Shown: piece after piece, positions 44,423-52,040 of the stretch | Layout of the letters: each line of letters starts with the position of its first letter | How positions within the stretch are numbered: the first letter of the stretch is position 1 | Origin: Duncaniella sp. | Lineage (GTDB): Bacteria > Bacteroidota > Bacteroidia > Bacteroidales > Muribaculaceae | Direction of reading: 5' to 3' | Length of the DNA stretch: 64,000 bases | Assembly: GCA_023664955.1 (NCBI GenBank) | Contig: JAMPEV010000001.1 | Coordinates: 159,765 to 223,764, forward strand | The notes under the pieces: generated by a model | What the model saw: only the letters and a program-made list of their open reading frames with translations | Databases searched by the model: none | What the model was told of the DNA's origin: nothing | Made by a program: the position numbers and the translations under genes

Positions 44423-44524
44423 GGACATTTGTATAATTCAGTGTACTATTCTCCCTTCGGTAATTGGGTATATGCTGATATTACATTTAATCTTGAACAC
44501 AAAATGAATAAAAGACAAATATAA
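44420..44524 (+). pseudogene. Lost C-terminal tail of the C10 protease
   Basis: In frame with the protease, 33 sense codons follow the TAG and end with TAA at 44522-44524. The tail resembles the final beta strands of C10 peptidases. It is either the remains of the full-length gene or is reached by readthrough. Confidence 0.65.
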
Positions 44525-44536
44525 ACAATCAATATT

Positions 44537-45778
44537 ATGAAAATTAAACAGTTATTATATTTGTTTTCTCTCTTTGCTACCTTAGTAGCTGGATGTTCCT
44601 CTGATGAGCCGCAAATGGCTGGGAAGGTGGAGAAACAAGAGATAAAACTTGATGTAAAGTCGCGTGCCGTATGTGATAAATTGTCAGATTTCTATATTCG
44701 TTTCACATCTGACGTCCTTAAAATGGAGACTGAGACCGGGAATGTTTCTAATATAATTGTTTCTCCCTTATCAGCGTCCATGGCTCTTGGTATGTTAGCA
44801 AACGGTGTAGAGGATTCAGCTGTACAACAAATATACACGTATCTCGGTACAGATGATATTAACAGTCTTAATAATCTATCGTTGTCATTAACTCGTGAGC
44901 TTCCAGTCGCAGATCAGAAATCCACATTAGCAATGGCAAATTCAGTGTGGTATAATAAAACATTTTCGTTGTGTGATAGATTTAAAACCGTGATGCGAGA
45001 TTATTATGCTCCTGAGATTCAACCTATATCCTTCTACGATGGAGACAAGGCTAAAATCGCAATTAATAATTGGATAGAACGAAAAACCAGCGGCCTTATT
45101 AACAAATTCAACGATTGGATTAGCCCTGATACTGAAGTGATGTTGTTAAATACATTGTATTTCAAAAGTATCTGGGAGGAGGAATTTTTCAAGGAAGTTA
45201 ATACAAGTAACAGAGTGTTCCATGGTGCAAATGGGGATTCCAATGTGGAATTTATGGGATCCTATAAAACAAACTTCATGGTGTCGATTAGTGAGTATTT
45301 CAAAGCTGTAAAGCTCCCCTTTGGCAACGGAGCATTTACTCTTACCATAATAGTCCCAAAGGAATACACAGCGATTAATGACATTGAGGAGAATCTCAAC
45401 TCTAACCAAATAAAAGAATTAAATGAAAATTATTTCAAAAAGGACGTGATAATTAATTTACCCAAATTTAAAATTTCGACAACAACCGATTTAACTAAGC
45501 TTTTAAATCTTGACTGCTTAAGCAGCTTAAAGTGTGCAGAATATACCATTTTTAACGAGACACTTCCAAAACTCATAACTACATTTAAACAAGGGTGTTC
45601 TTTCCAAATAGACGAAAAAGGTGTTGAGAGCGCAGCCGTATCTCAAATTGGGTCTTGGACTTCAGCAAATTTAGGCTCATTACCCGAAAATTGGGTGATC
45701 GATCGTCCTTTTTATTTCTTAATCAATGAATATAGTACCGGCGCATGCCTGCTCTCTGGTAGAATCTCCGACCTTTAG
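44537..45778 (+). CDS. Serpin-family protease inhibitor lipoprotein
   Basis: 413 residues. A lipoprotein signal ends LVAGC (Cys20). The serpin fold is clear: NIIVSPLSASMALGMLANG, NSVWYNKTFSL, NTLYFKSIWEEEF, KLPFGNGAFTLTIIVPKE. The hinge and reactive loop are QIDEKGVESAAVSQIGSWTSANLGSLPENWVIDRPFYFLI, split here as DEKGVESAAVSQ (small residues, so it can insert, an inhibitory type) followed by the exposed loop. By position P1 is probably Ser or Ala in WTSAN, which is inference. Serpins from related bacteria inhibit serine and papain-like cysteine proteases. It starts 13 bp after the end of the C10 readthrough frame, so it may guard against that protease or a host enzyme. Confidence 0.93.
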   Translation: MKIKQLLYLFSLFATLVAGCSSDEPQMAGKVEKQEIKLDVKSRAVCDKLSDFYIRFTSDVLKMETETGNVSNIIVSPLSASMALGMLANGVEDSAVQQIYTYLGTDDINSLNNLSLSLTRELPVADQKSTLAMANSVWYNKTFSLCDRFKTVMRDYYAPEIQPISFYDGDKAKIAINNWIERKTSGLINKFNDWISPDTEVMLLNTLYFKSIWEEEFFKEVNTSNRVFHGANGDSNVEFMGSYKTNFMVSISEYFKAVKLPFGNGAFTLTIIVPKEYTAINDIEENLNSNQIKELNENYFKKDVIINLPKFKISTTTDLTKLLNLDCLSSLKCAEYTIFNETLPKLITTFKQGCSFQIDEKGVESAAVSQIGSWTSANLGSLPENWVIDRPFYFLINEYSTGACLLSGRISDL

Positions 45779-45810
45779 AGTGTATCTGAAGATAAATTCT
45801 TGATATTTAA

Positions 45811-45850
45811 GCTCCCTCAGTTTTTCAATAAGTTGAGGGAGAACTTTTTA
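45811..45850 (+). terminator. Terminator of the protease-serpin operon
   Basis: Stem CTCCCTCA/TGAGGGAG (45812-45819 with 45834-45841) followed by AACTTTTTAT, 33 bp after the serpin stop. Confidence 0.8.
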
Positions 45851-45928
45851 TATAAAGTAAGATTTAGATAATTACATGATTGACTTAGAAATGCTATTTT
45901 AGGACCCTTGTCATATTTTGATGTGCGG

Positions 45929-45961
45929 ATTGATTCAATTAATATTTTTTTATTAATTTTG
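45929..45961 (+). promoter_or_regulatory. Promoter-like element downstream of the serpin gene
   Basis: ATTG (45929-45932), 21 bases, TAATTTTG (45954-45961). It could start a transcript leading to the META-domain gene at 46314, with a 340-nt leader, or a small RNA. Nothing else supports it. Confidence 0.35.
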
Positions 45962-45990
45962 TAGTATAATCATTAATTGATGACAGGTTG

Positions 45991-46008
45991 AGTAATCGTA
46001 AAAAATAA
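45991..46008 (+). repeat. 18-bp direct repeat, right copy
   Basis: AGTAATCGTAAAAAATAA, same orientation as 42949-42966, 3,042 bp apart, with the C10 protease and serpin genes between. The flanking bases differ, so the match is 18 bp only. Confidence 0.7.
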
Positions 46009-46313
46009 GTCGATAAGAATTTTATGAAAGATTTTTGAGGGATTTTTATTTTTAACTTGATGGCCCATAGCGAGCTATGCAACTGAAAGTAAAAGTAAAA
46101 ATAAAAAGAACCAAAAGGATGAATAAAATTTACCAAGTTATTTTTTGAAGATTACTAAAAATATGAAAATAGCTTTATCGCTGTCAAATCACAATGTGAG
46201 GTCGCACAAAGAAGGGATAAGAAATGTTATATATTTCATACAATCCCAATTGGTGACATCGGTAATACCCTATTATTTAGATTCACCCATAACTCTAAAA
46301 CTTACTGCTTCTT

Positions 46314-47195
46314 ATGAAAACTCTATCACTATTTATTACGACATTATCCGTCACGGCACTTTTGTCCGGCTGCAATATTCTCAGCAAACACGGCACAACC
46401 GTCAATTCAGGCGGTTCCGTGGTGAAAACCACTATTGTTACGGATAATCCTGAAATTCCATCAGTCCCGGTTACCGATGAATTCATAGGACAATGGTCAG
46501 TGGTGGAAATTTTAGGCGAGAAGGTAACCGTAAACGGTGAAAATCACCCCAAGATCACATTCCAACGTTTAGAAGATATGCCCGATGCCCTGATGGTAAT
46601 CGGATTCAATGGCTGCAATTACCTAAACGGCACATGGAAAGTCACTACATCAGGAATCGCACCACAAGGAGAGCTAATTTCCACAATGCGCTCATGTCCC
46701 GACGCACCTTACGAATTCACTATGAATAAAGCTCTAAATGAATCCACAACATACTCATTCGGAGCCGATTCTTCACTTGAGCTAAAGAACAGCAATGATG
46801 TCACAGTCATGAAATTGCGCAAGCGACAATTGTCATTCCTCAACGGCGCATGGCAGGTAGATGCCATCAAGGGTGTGAAAGTCCCATCATCGGCCAATGT
46901 AAAAATAGTTATCGATGTGGATGACTGTAAAGTGCATGGCAATGCCGGATGCAATCTTCTAAACGGCGAAATTACCGTGAACCTCGATAAGAGCGACGGT
47001 TTAGAGTTTAAGAATCTCGCAACCACACGCATGGCTTGTCCCGATATGGCGACCGAACAGCAATTCCTGCTCGCCCTAGAGATGGTGGACACAGCCACTA
47101 TGGGGGGGGATGAAAACGAAGCTGTAATGAAGGATGCACAAGGAACCGTAGTTCTTAGCATGCATCGTATATCAGCCGATGAACTAAAGGATTAA
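46314..47195 (+). CDS. Lipoprotein with two META (HslJ-like) domains
   Basis: 293 residues. Lipobox LLSGC (Cys20). Two repeats of the META fold follow. The first (about 60-165) has FIGQWSVVEILGEKV, GFNGCNYLNGTW and MRSCPDAPYEFTMNKALN. The second (about 172-285) has LNGAWQVDAIKGVKV, GNAGCNLLNGEI and TRMACPDMATEQQFLLALEMV. META domains occur in heat-shock protein HslJ and in envelope stress proteins; the exact function is unknown. It lies 25 bp upstream of the M24 peptidase gene. Confidence 0.9.
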   Translation: MKTLSLFITTLSVTALLSGCNILSKHGTTVNSGGSVVKTTIVTDNPEIPSVPVTDEFIGQWSVVEILGEKVTVNGENHPKITFQRLEDMPDALMVIGFNGCNYLNGTWKVTTSGIAPQGELISTMRSCPDAPYEFTMNKALNESTTYSFGADSSLELKNSNDVTVMKLRKRQLSFLNGAWQVDAIKGVKVPSSANVKIVIDVDDCKVHGNAGCNLLNGEITVNLDKSDGLEFKNLATTRMACPDMATEQQFLLALEMVDTATMGGDENEAVMKDAQGTVVLSMHRISADELKD

Positions 47196-47220
47196 TCCAT
47201 CATCTTAAGCATTAGAAATC

Positions 47221-48414
47221 ATGATAGAACCTATCGATATAAAAAACATTCCACTCCTACCCCGCGACGAATTTCTGCGGCGAGTGGAGAAGGTACGCGC
47301 CCAAATGGCTAAGGATGGCACTAAGGCCGTGCTTATCAGCGACAATGCCAATGTTTATTATCTCACAGGTCGAGTGTATACAGGTTATGTCTACATTCCG
47401 ATTCGCGGCGAGGTGATATTCTTCGTTAAACGCCCCGTGAAACTCGTCGGAGATGGGATCGTGTATATCCGTAAACCTGAAGAGATTGCCGAGACCATCG
47501 GCCTGAATGTGCCTGAGAATATCGGCATAGAGCTTGATGTGACATCCTACACCGCGGCTGAAAGATTACGCAAAATCTTCCCGCAGAGCGAGCTTCGCAA
47601 CGCTTCAACCGTCATGCGAAATGCCCGCGCAGAGAAAACCGCTTTTGAAATCGAAATGATTCGCAAATCAGGCGTGAAACACGTCCACGTCTACAGCCGA
47701 ATCCCCCACCTCTTCACCGAAGGGATGACCGATATGGAGCTGCAGGTTGAAATAGAACGCACAAGTCGCCTTGAAGGGTGTCTTGGGCAGTTCCGCATAA
47801 GCGGCGACTCCATGGAACTTTACATGGGCAATGTGCTTGTGGGTGAAAACGCCGACACCCCCTCACCCTACGACTTCGCAATGGGCGGTGAGGGACTCGA
47901 CCCGTCACTCCCGGTGGGAGCCAACGACACTGAAATAAAACCGGGCAATACAGTGATGGTGGACATGAATGGCAATTTCGATGGTTACATGACCGACATG
48001 ACTCGTGTGTTTGCCCTCGGAGATATTCCACAACTTGCACTCATAGCTCATCAATGTTCCATCAATATCCATCGTACCCTCGTGGAAATGATGAAGCCCG
48101 GGGCTGAAGCAAAAGACCTGTACCACACCGCTGAAGAGATGGTAAAGGCTGAAGGCCTTACGGAATATTATATGGGGCACACCCAACATGCCGGATTCAT
48201 AGGCCACGGCGTGGGAATAGAAATAAACGAGCTGCCGGTGATAGCACCCAGAAGCCGCGACTTCATCAAGGAGGGGAACGTGATAGCCCTCGAGCCGAAA
48301 TTTGTAATACCCCATGTGGGAGCAGTGGGAATCGAGAACACCTATGCAGTTTATACTGACCACGTTGAGTGCTTGACGCCCGCCCCGGAAGAGATAATCT
48401 ACTTCATGGTTTAA
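47221..48414 (+). CDS. M24-family Xaa-Pro aminopeptidase-like protein
   Basis: 397 residues. An N-terminal creatinase-like domain (LLPRDEFLRRVEKVRAQMAKDGTKAVLISDNANVYYLTG) is followed by the pita-bread metallopeptidase domain. Metal ligands are visible in VDMNGNFDGYMTDMTRVF (two Asp), GHGVGIEINELP (His), ALEPKF (Glu) and GIENTYAV (Glu). It is cytoplasmic (no signal peptide) and probably removes an N-terminal residue before proline, or acts on a related dipeptide. Confidence 0.9.
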   Translation: MIEPIDIKNIPLLPRDEFLRRVEKVRAQMAKDGTKAVLISDNANVYYLTGRVYTGYVYIPIRGEVIFFVKRPVKLVGDGIVYIRKPEEIAETIGLNVPENIGIELDVTSYTAAERLRKIFPQSELRNASTVMRNARAEKTAFEIEMIRKSGVKHVHVYSRIPHLFTEGMTDMELQVEIERTSRLEGCLGQFRISGDSMELYMGNVLVGENADTPSPYDFAMGGEGLDPSLPVGANDTEIKPGNTVMVDMNGNFDGYMTDMTRVFALGDIPQLALIAHQCSINIHRTLVEMMKPGAEAKDLYHTAEEMVKAEGLTEYYMGHTQHAGFIGHGVGIEINELPVIAPRSRDFIKEGNVIALEPKFVIPHVGAVGIENTYAVYTDHVECLTPAPEEIIYFMV

Positions 48415-48428
48415 CCCTGACATAATTG

Positions 48429-49859
48429 ATGCAATCATTTGAAACAGTACTAAAGAAGCTTGACAACAAGCTATTTCATGCCATAGGTGAGGCGGCGGAT
48501 TCAATCTGTCGCCCCTGCTATGCTGTGGGCGGATGTGTCCGTGACATGTTCTTGGATCGTCCGTCAAAAGATATTGACTTTGTGACCGTGGGAAGCGGCA
48601 TTGAGCTTGCACAGATAGTGACCGAGCGACTTGGTCACGGCACTCATCTTAGCGTGTTCCGAAACTTCGGAACTGCCCAAGTGAAAAAACGCGACATCGA
48701 GCTGGAATTCGTGGGAGCACGAAAAGAATCCTATAAGCGCAACTCCCGTAATCCGATAGTGGAGGATGGAACCCTCGAGGAGGATCTGTCACGTCGCGAT
48801 TTCACCATTAACGCCCTTGCAATCCAGGTAAATACCAAGGGATTCGGAACATTAGTGGATATGTTTGACGGACAAGGAGACATGGAACGACGGATTCTCC
48901 GTACTCCTCTTGACCCCGATATAACGTTCAGCGATGATCCTCTGAGAATGATGAGGGCCATCAGATTTGCCACACAGCTCCAATTTGAAATATATCCTGA
49001 AACATTCGAGGCAATACGCCGGAACGCCCAGCGTATCAAGATTATATCCAAAGAGCGAGTGGTAGATGAGCTAATGAAGATAATGGCTTCGCCCAAGCCC
49101 TCGATAGGCTGGGATTTACTGCTTAAATCAGGGCTTTTGACCTTAATATTCCCTGAATTGGCAGCAATGCGTGGTGTAGAAGTTGTGAACGGGCGAGGAC
49201 ATAAGGATAATTTCTACCACACACTTGCGGTGCTTGACAATGTAGCAGCAAAAAGTAACAACGAGTGGTTGCGATGGGCAGCCCTAATGCACGATATCGC
49301 CAAACCTGTTACCAAGCGATGGGATGATAAAATCGGATGGACTTTCCATAATCATAATTTCATCGGTTCAAAGATGGTGCCGAAGATTTTCCGCAATATG
49401 CGATTGCCACAGGATACAAAAATGAAATATGTGGCAAAACTTGTGGAACTGCACATGCGCCCGATAGCTCTCGTGGAGGACGAAGTGACTGACTCGGCCG
49501 TGCGTCGCCTCATTAATGATGCCGGTGATGACCTGGAGGACCTGATGATGCTTTGCGAGGCCGACATAACGTCGAAGAACCAGGAGAAAGTGCGCAAGAT
49601 TCTTGACAATTTCACGCTGGTTCGTCACAAGATTGTTGATCTCAACGAGCGTGACCATATCAGGAATTTCAGTCCACCTATTGATGGGAATGAGATAATG
49701 GAAACGTTCGGAATCACAGGCGGACCGATAGTAGGTCGTATTAAAAGCGCAATTAAAAACGCCATACTTGACGGCGTTATCCACAATGATTACGAAGAAG
49801 CGCACCAGTTGATGCTTAATCTCGCAAAGGAGGAAGGATTGACCCCCATCAATCAATAG
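48429..49859 (+). CDS. cca: CCA tRNA nucleotidyltransferase with HD domain
   Basis: 476 residues. ATG at 48429 is chosen over the TTG just before it. The class II nucleotidyltransferase core has CYAVGGCVRDMFLDRPSKDIDFVTVG (metal-binding DxD in DID), RRDFTINALAI and DPLRMMRAIRFA. The HD phosphohydrolase domain (about 250-400) shows HTLAVLDNV and LMHDIAKP. It adds or repairs the 3' CCA of tRNAs; the tRNA-Asp gene in this window lacks an encoded CCA. It lies 14 bp after the M24 gene. Confidence 0.95.
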   Translation: MQSFETVLKKLDNKLFHAIGEAADSICRPCYAVGGCVRDMFLDRPSKDIDFVTVGSGIELAQIVTERLGHGTHLSVFRNFGTAQVKKRDIELEFVGARKESYKRNSRNPIVEDGTLEEDLSRRDFTINALAIQVNTKGFGTLVDMFDGQGDMERRILRTPLDPDITFSDDPLRMMRAIRFATQLQFEIYPETFEAIRRNAQRIKIISKERVVDELMKIMASPKPSIGWDLLLKSGLLTLIFPELAAMRGVEVVNGRGHKDNFYHTLAVLDNVAAKSNNEWLRWAALMHDIAKPVTKRWDDKIGWTFHNHNFIGSKMVPKIFRNMRLPQDTKMKYVAKLVELHMRPIALVEDEVTDSAVRRLINDAGDDLEDLMMLCEADITSKNQEKVRKILDNFTLVRHKIVDLNERDHIRNFSPPIDGNEIMETFGITGGPIVGRIKSAIKNAILDGVIHNDYEEAHQLMLNLAKEEGLTPINQ

Positions 49860-49918
49860 CAAAGGCTAAGAGTGTGTCTAATACTAAATAATGTATTCCA
49901 CAAGATTGACTACTTTAT

Positions 49919-50251
49919 ATGTACTATATAACAAAACGATTTGAGCTGGCCGGATGCCACAGTCTGAAACTGTCGTACGAAAGCAAATGCAGTCGCCTTC
50001 ATGGCCATAACTGGATTGTCACTGTTCATTGCCGCTCTAAAGAGTTGAACTGCGACGGCATGGTGGTGGATTTCTCACACATCAAAGAGCGTATCACCAC
50101 ATATCTTGACCACGGTAATCTCAATGAGCTCCTGCCATTCAATCCCACGGCTGAAAATATAGCCCGCTGGATTTGTGAACAGATTCCCCACTGCTATCGT
50201 GTGGATGTACAAGAAAGTGAGGGTAACACAGCAAGTTATGTATCTGATTAA
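49919..50251 (+). CDS. queD: 6-carboxy-5,6,7,8-tetrahydropterin synthase
   Basis: 110 residues. Zinc ligands His in GCHSLKL and HGH in CSRLHGHNWIVTV are present, along with MVVDFSHIKERITTYLDHGNLNEL and PTAENIARWI. It makes carboxy-tetrahydropterin in the queuosine pathway. It overlaps queE by 14 bases, so the two are coupled. Confidence 0.94.
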   Translation: MYYITKRFELAGCHSLKLSYESKCSRLHGHNWIVTVHCRSKELNCDGMVVDFSHIKERITTYLDHGNLNELLPFNPTAENIARWICEQIPHCYRVDVQESEGNTASYVSD

Positions 50252-50804
50252 CGAGATTTTCTATTCCCTGCAGGGTGAAGGGTTCTTTACAGGGACAGCC
50301 GCTGTGTTTCTGCGTTTTAGCGGTTGTAATCTGAAATGTGAATTTTGTGACACAAATCACACTGGTTACACCGAAATGAACGCATCTCAACTACTCGAAG
50401 CAGTGTCGGCTCACCCCTCACGCCACCTCGTTATCACCGGCGGTGAGCCATCGTTACAGCTTGACAATAACCTTGTGGACATGCTTCACGATGCCGGATT
50501 TTTCATCCAGGTGGAAACAAACGGCACACATGAACTGCCTGAGACGGTCGACTGGGTGACATGCTCACCGAAAGGTCACCATGAAGTCAAATTGAAACAT
50601 GTGGATGAACTAAAGGTGGTATACTTAGGACAGGATGTTGAAAGTATAGCTGACAGTGTCAATGCGTTTCATTATTTTCTCCAACCCTGTTCTTCATCAA
50701 ACTACCCCAAAGGCTCCAATCTTGATGATACTATTAACTATATCCTAGACCATCCCCACTGGAGACTATCGTTGCAGACACATAAGATGATTAACATACA
50801 GTAA
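50238..50804 (+). CDS. queE: 7-carboxy-7-deazaguanine synthase
   Basis: 188 residues from the ATG at 50238 (MYLINEIFYSLQGEG, the usual family start; earlier in-frame Mets lie inside queD and read as non-family sequence). It is a short radical SAM enzyme: SGCNLKCEFCDT holds the CxxxCxxC cluster, and HLVITGGEPSLQ and VETNGT follow. It contracts the QueD product to the deazaguanine of queuosine. Confidence 0.94.
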   Translation: MYLINEIFYSLQGEGFFTGTAAVFLRFSGCNLKCEFCDTNHTGYTEMNASQLLEAVSAHPSRHLVITGGEPSLQLDNNLVDMLHDAGFFIQVETNGTHELPETVDWVTCSPKGHHEVKLKHVDELKVVYLGQDVESIADSVNAFHYFLQPCSSSNYPKGSNLDDTINYILDHPHWRLSLQTHKMINIQ

Positions 50805-50866
50805 CCGACTCAACCTTAACAAGCTTCCGATTGTTGTAAAAGTAACGTTTCAAATGATAACTTACT

Positions 50867-51955
50867 ATGGCAACAATCGGGAATACACACAGCAATCACT
50901 CAGCCAAGTTTGGACAGATAATAAAAATAGTTCTCTCAATAAGTATCTCTGCGGGATTGATACTGTGGTTATTTCACAAAGTCAATATCCACCAAATTGA
51001 ATCAATTATCAAGCAGGGTGTTGACTATAGATACATACTTTTGATGATGGCGATAACGGTGCTATCACATGTGATACGAGGTGTGAGGTGGGGCATTCAA
51101 CTTCGCGCCGCCGGAATCCCCAGAATACCGGTAATGGCCGAAAGCGTGTCAATCTTCGGTGCTTATGCATTGAATCTTGTTTTTCCATTCCTTGGCGAAG
51201 CGTGGCGATGCGTATATATCACAAAGAGAGAGGACGCAAAACTATCGACGATTGTGGGGACAGACTTAGGCGACCGTGCCTCGGACGGTATAATGATTCT
51301 TCTACTACTTATCGTGACCATGATAGTGGCACGCCCGGAAATGGACAAATTCCTCGATAAGTATCCGTTGGGCGAGAATATCGACCGGATAGCCACCGAC
51401 GGAGTGCTATGGGCATGGATTGCCGGGGTTATTGTGTTGTCCGCCTTAGGGTGCTATCTGTTCCGGCGCACGAGCTTTGTGCAAGGGATGAAATTGAGCG
51501 CACTGAGAATGTGGAATGGTTTCAAAGTGTTGTTTCACATGAAAGGGACTGGTCTATACATTGTGCTGACGTTCGGAATTTGGATTTGTTACTTCTTCGA
51601 GACATACGTCTGCTTCTTCGCCTTCCCCTTCACTCGCGAGCTAATCACAGGACATGGTTACTGGCTCGGACTGATTCCCGGCCTTGTGGTATTTGTGTTT
51701 GGGTCGTGCAGTATGGGAGTGCCCTCCAATGGAGGGCTCGGTCCTTGGAACATTGCGGTGATGTTTGCCCTTAGTCTTTTTGGTATAAAGGATGCTGACG
51801 GTGCGGCCTATTCGATAGTCTGCTGGAGTTTCCAGTCATTGATACTTGTGATATGCGGAATATATAGCGCATTCTACATCATGAGTTCCAAGAAAAAATC
51901 AGCAAAACGTCCGCTGACAAATAACGCAGGTCAACCATTTACTCCGCATAAGTGA
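50867..51955 (+). CDS. Flippase-like integral membrane protein (LPG synthase TM domain, UPF0104)
   Basis: 362 residues with about eight membrane helices. It belongs to the AglD/MprF-like domain family: LSHVIRGVRWGIQLRAAGIPRIPVMAESVSIFGAYALNLVFPFLGEAWRCVYITKRE and SMGVPSNGGLGPWNIAVMFAL, both quoted here only in outline. MprF itself adds a synthase domain, which is absent. Such proteins are proposed lipid or lipid-linked flippases; the substrate is unknown. Confidence 0.85.
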   Translation: MATIGNTHSNHSAKFGQIIKIVLSISISAGLILWLFHKVNIHQIESIIKQGVDYRYILLMMAITVLSHVIRGVRWGIQLRAAGIPRIPVMAESVSIFGAYALNLVFPFLGEAWRCVYITKREDAKLSTIVGTDLGDRASDGIMILLLLIVTMIVARPEMDKFLDKYPLGENIDRIATDGVLWAWIAGVIVLSALGCYLFRRTSFVQGMKLSALRMWNGFKVLFHMKGTGLYIVLTFGIWICYFFETYVCFFAFPFTRELITGHGYWLGLIPGLVVFVFGSCSMGVPSNGGLGPWNIAVMFALSLFGIKDADGAAYSIVCWSFQSLILVICGIYSAFYIMSSKKKSAKRPLTNNAGQPFTPHK

Positions 51956-52001
51956 ACATGAATATTACAATACTAATTCTTCATATTTGAGGCTTTTTGA
52001 T

Positions 52002-52009
52002 TACCTTTG
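52002..52009 (+). promoter_or_regulatory. -7 box of the fucosidase gene
   Basis: TACCTTTG. It lies inside the longest open frame and so argues for a translation start downstream of 52015. Confidence 0.5.
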
Positions 52010-52040
52010 TGGTGATGTTGAATCCAATACAATCATTACC

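Larger units (their letters stand above)
45851..46313. other. AT-rich intergenic region after the serpin cassette
   Basis: About 460 bp without a credible gene. It holds the promoter-like element at 45929-45961, the right copy of the 18-bp repeat (45991-46008) and runs of (A)nGTAAAAATAAAA at 46086-46110. The plus frame 46145-46447 runs into the META gene in another frame and looks like chance. Confidence 0.55.

Noticed and set aside
46145-46447. Plus-strand frame of 100 codons before the META gene
   Set aside because: It overlaps the clear lipoprotein start at 46314 in another frame and has no recognisable content.
47905-48612. Minus-strand 235-codon frame
   Set aside because: Antisense shadow of the M24 peptidase and CCA enzyme genes, both strongly supported.
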